Assembly (NCBI GenBank): GCA_903887005.1
Contig: CAISOH010000421.1
Location: 1 to 39,783 of the forward strand
DNA: 39,783 nucleotides
DNA from: an uncultured Bacteroidota bacterium
GTDB taxonomy: Bacteria > Bacteroidota > Bacteroidia > Chitinophagales > Chitinophagaceae
Direction of reading: 5' to 3'
Below the pieces are notes generated by a model that was given only the letters and a program-made list of their open reading frames with translations, was not told the origin of the DNA and did not search any database. Position 1 is the stretch's first letter; each line of letters begins with the position of its first letter. Below, one piece after another: positions 34,438 to 39,783 of the stretch. Position numbers and translations under genes: made by a program.

Positions 34438-36093
34438 CTACTTACCCATGAGTTCTATAGGTAGTACTATTTCCTTTCCATCCCTTTTTATTATTACAGT
34501 AGTCTTATCGCCTGGAGAAAATTTCCCTAATGCTTCCATATAACTCTGCATACCGACAATTTTGATATTTCCAAGCTTAATAATAATATCTCCTTGCTTT
34601 ATGCCGGCGTTAAAAGCCGGCCGGTTATCACTTACACCATCCACGCGCACCCCACCCTCTTCAAAAGTATAATCAGGCATTATACCCAATGTCACTTTGA
34701 ATTTGGCATTTCCAACTGATTTCTGTTTAGTCATGGTAAACCTAGGTTTCACATTGTCCTTTTCCATTTTATCCAGAACCCGGTACACATAATTTATTAC
34801 CCGGACTTCTCCCGGATAATTGACAAATTCGGGTTTATCGCTTGGCTTGTGATAATCTTTATGGGAATTGGTAAAGAAAAACAATACCGGTATTCCGGCA
34901 TTATAGAAACTGGTATGGTCTGAAGGCCCCTGGCCGGCGCTGTCTAATGATAATTTAAATTCATCTCCCGCCATTTTCACTACATCATCCCATACCGGAG
35001 ATGTACCTACTCCGCCAAGGGTAAGTGCGTGTGTGCTGTCGTTAAGCCGGCCTACCATGTCCATGTTTACCATATAGGCAATATGTGCGCTGTCAATACT
35101 CTGGTCTTTAACAAACGCTTTTGAACCATAAAGCCCGAGTTCCTCTCCTGAGAAATTGACGAACAGGTAATTAAAATGATGCAGCTTTTTATGTTTTACC
35201 CATTTGGCTATTTCCAGCAAAGCGGCTGTGCCGCTCGCATTATCATCAGCGCCATGATGGATCTGATGTTCTTTTTTTGCGTTGGCAAAAAGGCTGTTGC
35301 CATCTTCACCATAACCTAAATGGTCATAATGCGCGCCAACAACAACCGTATATTTTGCATTATTGTCAATATATGCTGCAATGTTGTTTCCTGTGCGTTC
35401 TGCTTTATTAATAGAAATGTCCATATCAATAGAAATGCCGCCAGAACGACCAAGTTCCACAATATATTTCTGATAAGCATTTTTCGATAAAAAAGCTACA
35501 GGGATACCAAGCGCTTCATACTCGGAATGCCGGTTAAAAGAAGGTGTATATTTTCCGCTAAAATTATCAAAAAACAATACCCCTGAGGCTCCTTGTTTTT
35601 CCGCCTCTTTTGCGCGCTCATACATAAATTTTTCGGCTTCGAAATGCGGATTGTCTGCCTGGTCCTGGTCGGTATATAAGGATACCATCCAAATGCTTCC
35701 CTGTTCCATTACATCCGGCAATATTTCACTTTTAACATGTTTATTGGCGCTGAATGGCAATGCGAATGCATCATCATTTAAAGGCACATTGACATTGCTG
35801 ATGGTTATCCGGGTTGAACTTGCCATTTCTTTACCATAAATAAAATGAAACGGGTAACGGTACTGGTTTTTATATGGGCTTATTTTAATTTCTTTGTACC
35901 TTTTTTCTATATAGTCTGCTGCTTTTCGTTCACCTTCAGTGCTTGTGCGGCGGCCTTCCAGTTCATCTGATGCAAGAAAAGTAATATCAGACTGTAACCG
36001 TTTTGCCGCTTTGCGGTCTTCCTTGCTTTGTGCAAAGGAACCCTGGGCAAATGCAGTCAGCAGAATAAATAATGTAAAAATACGAGTGACCAT
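34438..36093 (-). CDS. Secreted M28-family zinc aminopeptidase with PDZ domain
   Basis: The 551-residue protein has a signal peptide (MVTRIFTLFILLTAFAQGSFAQ), an N-terminal domain and an inserted protease-associated region ('KQGASGVLFFDN', ~167-176). The M28 catalytic domain shows the complete two-zinc site: His255 ('GAHYDHLG'), Asp283 ('GADDNASG'), Glu317-Glu318 ('SGEELG'), Asp345 ('NMDMVGR') and His415 ('HKDYHKPSD'). The last ~85 residues (465-551) form a PDZ domain ('ARPAFNAGIKQGDIIIKLG'-like). It should trim peptides in the periplasm or at the surface. TACTTTTG (36116-36109) upstream matches the -7 box without a clear -33. Confidence 0.93.
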   Translation of the reverse strand: MVTRIFTLFILLTAFAQGSFAQSKEDRKAAKRLQSDITFLASDELEGRRTSTEGERKAADYIEKRYKEIKISPYKNQYRYPFHFIYGKEMASSTRITISNVNVPLNDDAFALPFSANKHVKSEILPDVMEQGSIWMVSLYTDQDQADNPHFEAEKFMYERAKEAEKQGASGVLFFDNFSGKYTPSFNRHSEYEALGIPVAFLSKNAYQKYIVELGRSGGISIDMDISINKAERTGNNIAAYIDNNAKYTVVVGAHYDHLGYGEDGNSLFANAKKEHQIHHGADDNASGTAALLEIAKWVKHKKLHHFNYLFVNFSGEELGLYGSKAFVKDQSIDSAHIAYMVNMDMVGRLNDSTHALTLGGVGTSPVWDDVVKMAGDEFKLSLDSAGQGPSDHTSFYNAGIPVLFFFTNSHKDYHKPSDKPEFVNYPGEVRVINYVYRVLDKMEKDNVKPRFTMTKQKSVGNAKFKVTLGIMPDYTFEEGGVRVDGVSDNRPAFNAGIKQGDIIIKLGNIKIVGMQSYMEALGKFSPGDKTTVIIKRDGKEIVLPIELMGK

Positions 36094-36108
36094 AAACTTA
36101 GTTTAGTA

Positions 36109-36116
36109 CAAAAGTA
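36109..36116 (-). promoter_or_regulatory. -7 box upstream of the M28 peptidase gene
   Basis: The minus-strand TACTTTTG matches TAnnTTTG exactly, 15 bp before the ATG at 36093. No TTG was seen at the -33 position. Confidence 0.4.
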
Positions 36117-36267
36117 ATAAAAAAGGAAGTAAGAGATTGATTAGTAATTACTGATAGGTAAGGCCTTGTTTATTTTTTTTGATTTCGGTTACAGCAATTT
36201 ATAAAAGCACTGCTGCCAGATAAATTCTCCATCCGTGAATCAAAATTGAACACCTTAATTTTCAAAC

Positions 36268-37212
36268 TTATTTTGACAAATGAAAACTATAGCCAAACAC
36301 CATCATTGGTTCAATAAAATCAAAATGCTGGCTGGCTTTTCCTCCGTATATAGTAGTATTTATATCCGGAAGATTAATATACCCTGCTTTTAAGCGTGCC
36401 AGTAAAAAGAAATGTTTGTAGAAATCGAACTGGAAACCCATAGTTGCTGATATACTATAACCTGCGAGGTGATATGCTTTTTTTCCTGCTTCCATATCAT
36501 GTTTGGGCGGTTGTCCTAAAACATCGGCATCAGAATCCGGGATTACCATGCCTAATCCTGCGCTACCCGTAACAGCAAGAGCATGTTTATGGTTTTTGGA
36601 TATCCATAACTGGCTCAACCTGCCAAATTCAGCGCTGAAATCATTCAATCCGTCGCAATGTTCAAAACCTGAAACAAATCCCTTTGGCAAACCATCTATA
36701 TAACCGGGGCCGGGATTATAATCATCACAGTCTTCCCCCACTGTTACTTCCGTATTATTATAAGTACCTGCCTTATCACCTGTTGCTATGGAGCCGGTAA
36801 GGCGTGTCGTTTGCTTTGCCATTGTATATTTCATATGGTCGCTGCCAAAAGAAATAAAATTCTGGTCGCTGATATAATAGGTTATCCGGTAATTAAACTG
36901 GGGTATGGTGAAAGTGGTAGGCCCGAAGTAAACTGAAGAAAAAGGAACCGGACCGTCAGTAGCCCTGATATCGGTAATAGTAAAATTATATCCATCTCCT
37001 TTAAAGTTCAGATTACTATGGGTATATGCGGAGCGGTTATATCCCCAGAAAATGGAAAATTTACCCTTCCTTGGATAAAGTTCTGTAGTTATCTTGTTCA
37101 GATTATCTGTAATGGCAGCAACCGCTTTGGTATTGTCTTTGTCGCTCTGTGCGATTCCATTGAATGAGGCCAGCAAAAATGCAAAACAAATAAGTAGTTT
37201 CTGATTGTTCAT
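36268..37212 (-). CDS. Predicted outer-membrane beta-barrel protein
   Basis: I start at 37212 (314 aa), at the Met opening the signal peptide MNNQKLLICFAFLLASFNGIAQ; an in-frame ATG lies five codons upstream. The rest shows amphipathic strands ('GKFSIFWGYNRSAYT', 'FTIPQFNYRITYYISDQNFISFGSDHMKYTM', 'AGYSISATMGFQFDFYKHFFLLARLKAGYINL') and ends 'MMVFGYSFHLSK', an aromatic-rich barrel-like C-terminus. The loop at residues ~160-205 contains 'DCDDYNPGPGYIDG' and two further Cys/Asp-rich turns that could bind metal. I know no named family; it is probably a small outer-membrane protein. Confidence 0.7.
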   Translation of the reverse strand: MNNQKLLICFAFLLASFNGIAQSDKDNTKAVAAITDNLNKITTELYPRKGKFSIFWGYNRSAYTHSNLNFKGDGYNFTITDIRATDGPVPFSSVYFGPTTFTIPQFNYRITYYISDQNFISFGSDHMKYTMAKQTTRLTGSIATGDKAGTYNNTEVTVGEDCDDYNPGPGYIDGLPKGFVSGFEHCDGLNDFSAEFGRLSQLWISKNHKHALAVTGSAGLGMVIPDSDADVLGQPPKHDMEAGKKAYHLAGYSISATMGFQFDFYKHFFLLARLKAGYINLPDINTTIYGGKASQHFDFIEPMMVFGYSFHLSK

Positions 37213-37407
37213 TTTAATGTCTTTCATATTGGTTTTTTAGAAATAATCCGGATAAAATTCCACTGAGTATTGGAATGTCCAATATGCCCGTTAACAGGAG
37301 ATTTTTATGAGGCCGGATTTTTTAGAATTGACGGCAAAAGTATTTTTGATCGGCATATTAAAACATGATAATTATCATGTTCAGGCGATTTGTAATAGAA
37401 TATGGCA

Positions 37408-37435
37408 TAAAAAAACCGCTCCAGAAGGAAGCGGT
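37408..37435 (-). terminator. Intrinsic terminator of scpB
   Basis: On the minus strand ACCGCT-tccttctgg-AGCGGT is followed by seven T residues, about 20 bp after the scpB stop. Confidence 0.88.
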
Positions 37436-37456
37436 AGGTTGCGAATTTAAAAATAT

Positions 37457-38098
37457 CTATGATGCCTGTCTTAATTCACTTTGTCCGTTTACCATAATGA
37501 TACCCGGAACTGAATCTTCCGGTCTTGCCTCCTCACCACTTGTTGGCATTACTATCTGCATATCTGTTATGTCTTTCATTTGAGGCAGTTGCGCAGGCGA
37601 ATTAATACCGAGGTAATCCATAAAGTTCTTGGAGGTATTATAGATCAGTGGCTTGCCCACCATATGCTCATTGCGGCCGGAAATAATAATCAATTCCTTT
37701 TCCAGTAGTTTCTGGATACTGTAATCTGCGCTTACGCCGCGTATATATTCTATCTCGCTCTTGGTGATCGGCTGCTTGTATGCAATAATAGATAAAGTCT
37801 CCATTGCCGCTGTTGACAGCTTTTTTATATGCTTGTCGCCATTGAGCTGCAATACTGTTTTATGAAAAGCTTTTTTAGTAAGGAACTGGAAGCCACCACC
37901 TATTTCCTTTAACTGGAACGGATAGTATTCCGCATCATATTTCTCACGGATTGCATCTATGCAGGTAGATATACGTTCAGATTCTATAACGGTTTCTAAA
38001 GCCTGGCCGAGTATTTCGGTCATTTCTATTTGTGTCAGTGGCCGTTCGCTGGCAAATATCAGCGCTTCTACATGCGGCATTAATTGTTCGATATCCAT
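37457..38098 (-). CDS. scpB: Segregation and condensation protein B
   Basis: The protein is the ScpB subunit of the SMC-ScpA-ScpB condensin that compacts and segregates chromosomes. I prefer the start at 38098 (213 aa; '[21 protein letters not shown]'), which matches the family; the longer frame reaches 38143. Two winged-helix domains are visible: residues ~1-85 ('[20 protein letters not shown]') and ~86-160 ('[28 protein letters not shown]', '[34 protein letters not shown]'). An acidic disordered tail follows. A strong terminator lies downstream. scpA is not in the window. Confidence 0.96.
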   Translation of the reverse strand: [213 protein letters not shown]

Positions 38099-38143
38099 GC
38101 TGTCTTCTTTCTCGTTTTCACTATCGAAATTAGTACACATCAC

Positions 38144-38527
38144 TTACTCATTAAGACAAAGTAATTAACAAGTGTGAATAACTCCCATTTGCCTGTACGG
38201 CTTTGATATATAAAGGTACGAAAAGACAGAATTCCACCATTGTCATACTGTAAACAGGATAAATTAGTACATTTATTAATTGAGGGCTTTGCTGTCTTGA
38301 CTTTTTAATCATTATCAATTAATCAAATAATTACACTCTGCGTCTTTGCGCCTTTGCAAGAGATTTTTATTGCCTTGTTTCACCAGGCGGGAAGTATAAT
38401 GAAAAATCACCGCGGGAAACGAATTTAATTACCTTCCTTTTCTTAATATTAAATTAACCTTCCGGTAATATTATAGTTATACAATAGTTGTCATTTTGTA
38501 TAACCAAATGCTTCATAGAAGAGAATA
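38144..38527. other. Divergent intergenic region with operator-like palindrome
   Basis: The region is AT-rich and without a gene. Near its right end GTTATACAA (38476-38484) and TTGTATAAC (38496-38504) form a perfect 9-bp inverted repeat around an 11-bp spacer, ending 23 bp before the phosphoesterase ATG. It could be an operator or a 5' leader hairpin. Confidence 0.5.
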
Positions 38528-39367
38528 ATGGCAAAGAGAGAAGTGGACATTGTAGTACTCTCAGATATACACCTTGGTACTTACGGCTGTCACGCAACCG
38601 AACTCCTCCGGTACCTTAAAAGCATCAAACCCAAAGCGGTAGTCCTCAACGGCGACATTGTTGATGTCTGGCAATTCAGCAAACGGTACTGGCCCGCGAC
38701 GCATATGATGGTGGTAAAGCACCTGGTAGGTTTAATAGCCAAAGATATCCCGGTATATTATATACCCGGCAACCATGATGAAATGCTGCGCCGTTTCAAA
38801 GGATTTCATCTGGGCTCCTTAAAAATAACCAACAAACTTTCCCTTAAAATTGACAATAAGCGGGTATGGATATTTCATGGAGATGTATTTGATGTGGTGA
38901 TGCAAAACAGCAAATGGCTCGCTAAACTGGGAGCTATCGGTTACGACATCCTGATTATCATCAACCGGATGGTAAATTTCATTTCCGAAAAGATGGGCAA
39001 GGGCAAGGTATCCTTTTCTAAAAAAGTAAAGAATACGGTAAAAAGCGCGGTAAAATTCATCAATGATTTTGAAGAAACCGTTTGTGGCATTGCCGCTGAA
39101 AATAAGTATGATTATGTTGTTTGCGGGCATATCCACCATCCGGAAATAAAAAATGTTATTACGCCTCACGGCAATGTCATTTACATGAATTCCGGTGACT
39201 GGATAGAGAACCTAACCGCATTGGAATATTCCGGTTCCAAATGGAGTATATACAACTACTTCCACGACCCGGTTGCACAGGCTATAGACATCAGCAAAAA
39301 CAAAAGGGAAAAAGAAACAGCAAAAGAACTTATGGCGAGCATGATGCTGGAGCTGAAGGTGGGTTAA
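38528..39367 (+). CDS. UDP-2,3-diacylglucosamine diphosphatase family phosphoesterase
   Basis: The 279-residue protein is a calcineurin-like metallophosphoesterase. All metal-binding motifs are present: 'LSDIHLG' (Asp13, His15), 'NGDIVD' (Asp43), 'GNHDEM' (Asn82, His83), 'FHGDVFD' (His117) and 'CGHIHHPE' near residue 205. The order and the helical insertion at residues ~125-185 fit the UDP-2,3-diacylglucosamine diphosphatase (LpxH-related) proteins that act in lipid A synthesis at the inner membrane. It is somewhat longer than classical LpxH, so the exact substrate is less certain. It stands alone behind the palindrome at 38476-38504. Confidence 0.88.
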   Translation: MAKREVDIVVLSDIHLGTYGCHATELLRYLKSIKPKAVVLNGDIVDVWQFSKRYWPATHMMVVKHLVGLIAKDIPVYYIPGNHDEMLRRFKGFHLGSLKITNKLSLKIDNKRVWIFHGDVFDVVMQNSKWLAKLGAIGYDILIIINRMVNFISEKMGKGKVSFSKKVKNTVKSAVKFINDFEETVCGIAAENKYDYVVCGHIHHPEIKNVITPHGNVIYMNSGDWIENLTALEYSGSKWSIYNYFHDPVAQAIDISKNKREKETAKELMASMMLELKVG

Positions 39368-39783
39368 GAGGGTAAAAAGCCCTTCGGCTAGGCTCAGGAT
39401 GACAATAAGGAAAAGGGTAAATAGTTGATGGCAATGTTATTATAATTGGTAAGGTATCAATTAATGACTTTGATAAAAATAGTTAAATAGATAATTTGTC
39501 ATTGTAAGTAAACAATTTGTTGCGCACAAGCTCTTTGAAAATGACAGTTCATAAGGAATAAATGCAAACAGCGCTCGCGCTAAATTTAGATTCTTTCGTT
39601 AAATCAAAGCCCCGCCAACAAGGGTAACCTTTAATAGCTTTCCCACACATTTCAGCGTAGAGCTATCTTTTTTTGTGCGGAGCATTTCAAAAAAAGGGCC
39701 CTTTTCTTTTGTTACTTTTCTGGCGCCTGTCCCGATTCTTTCTTCGGGAGGCAAGCAAAAGAAAAGTAAGATAATGAGGGCAA
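39368..39783. other. Right-end intergenic region with dispersed repeats
   Basis: No gene is visible. Three repeat-like segments occur. A CTTCGGCTAGGCTCAGGATGACA stretch follows the stop, recalling REP palindromes. A partial copy of the mqnB-mqnD element runs over ~39452-39560, with inner hairpin TGTCATT/AATGACA at 39497-39503 and 39540-39546. Near the end a double palindrome has TTACTTTTCT (39712-39721) facing AGAAAAGTAA (39760-39769) and CCCGA/TCGGG (39731-39748) inside it. Confidence 0.6.
39452..39560. repeat. Partial second copy of the mqnB-mqnD repeat element
   Basis: The segment sharing 'GTTAAATAGATAA..TGTCAT' with 33188-33318 keeps the left arm and the central hairpin (TGTCATT/AATGACA) but has diverged in the hairpin loop and lacks the right arm. 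Confidence 0.5.

Overview
The window reads as the chromosome of a member of the Bacteroidota, probably from the Chitinophaga/Sphingobacteria side. Three things point there: perfect matches to the phylum's -7 promoter box (TAnnTTTG) upstream of several genes, proteins with C-terminal type IX secretion (T9SS) sorting domains, and family types common in that phylum (B12-dependent ribonucleotide reductase NrdJ, futalosine-route menaquinone genes, DUF5329, DUF922). Most of the window is ordinary, well-spaced chromosome at moderate GC, broken by AT-rich accessory patches.

Layout. 1-2.9 kb: a small two-TM membrane protein, a secreted PEGA-like protein with a clear terminator, and a stand-alone Abi-C/HEPN-like putative abortive infection gene in an AT-rich patch. 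2.95-8.4 kb: the large nrdJ gene with its terminator, a tiny lipoprotein gene plus a small hypothetical gene on the minus strand, and a MurG-like glycosyltransferase. 8.5-16.8 kb: a small secreted protein, a 4-copy 44-bp tandem repeat, then a 2131-residue PKD/Ig-like repeat adhesin exported by T9SS, followed 9 bp later by an outer-membrane beta-barrel protein. 16.8-19.6 kb: glutamate racemase, a second T9SS cargo and an orphan antitoxin. 19.6-22.1 kb: a three-gene cassette (HisF-like, HisH-like, N-acetyl sugar amidotransferase) of the kind that converts an acetamido sugar to an acetamidino sugar on surface glycans; the HisF-like member has lost one of the two catalytic aspartates of true HisF.

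22.2-28 kb is a run of small accessory genes (lipoprotein, DUF922 putative metalloprotease, DUF3800 protein, orphan response regulator, DUF5329 protein, membrane protein). It includes a stretch of gene decay: a two-frameshift pseudogene at 24761-25351, a broken T9SS protein fragment at 25361-25799 and an apparent 3'-frameshift in the DUF3800 gene.

28.2-31.3 kb holds the most unusual object: one 904-residue protein that joins a Cas4/RecB-like four-cysteine nuclease module, a DEDD-type exonuclease module and a complete IS66-like DDE transposase. It is AT-rich, it is flanked by copies of a tRNA T-loop heptamer, and its left side abuts what looks like the 3' end of a broken tRNA gene next to an intact tRNA-Pro(GGG).

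31.3-39.8 kb returns to housekeeping: folE and a PTPS-type enzyme (pterin synthesis), mqnB and mqnD (menaquinone) separated by a MITE-like inverted-repeat element, an M28 peptidase with PDZ domain, a predicted outer-membrane protein, scpB and a UDP-2,3-diacylglucosamine diphosphatase-family phosphoesterase. Coding calls rest on reading translated sequence and remembered family motifs; no database search was possible.
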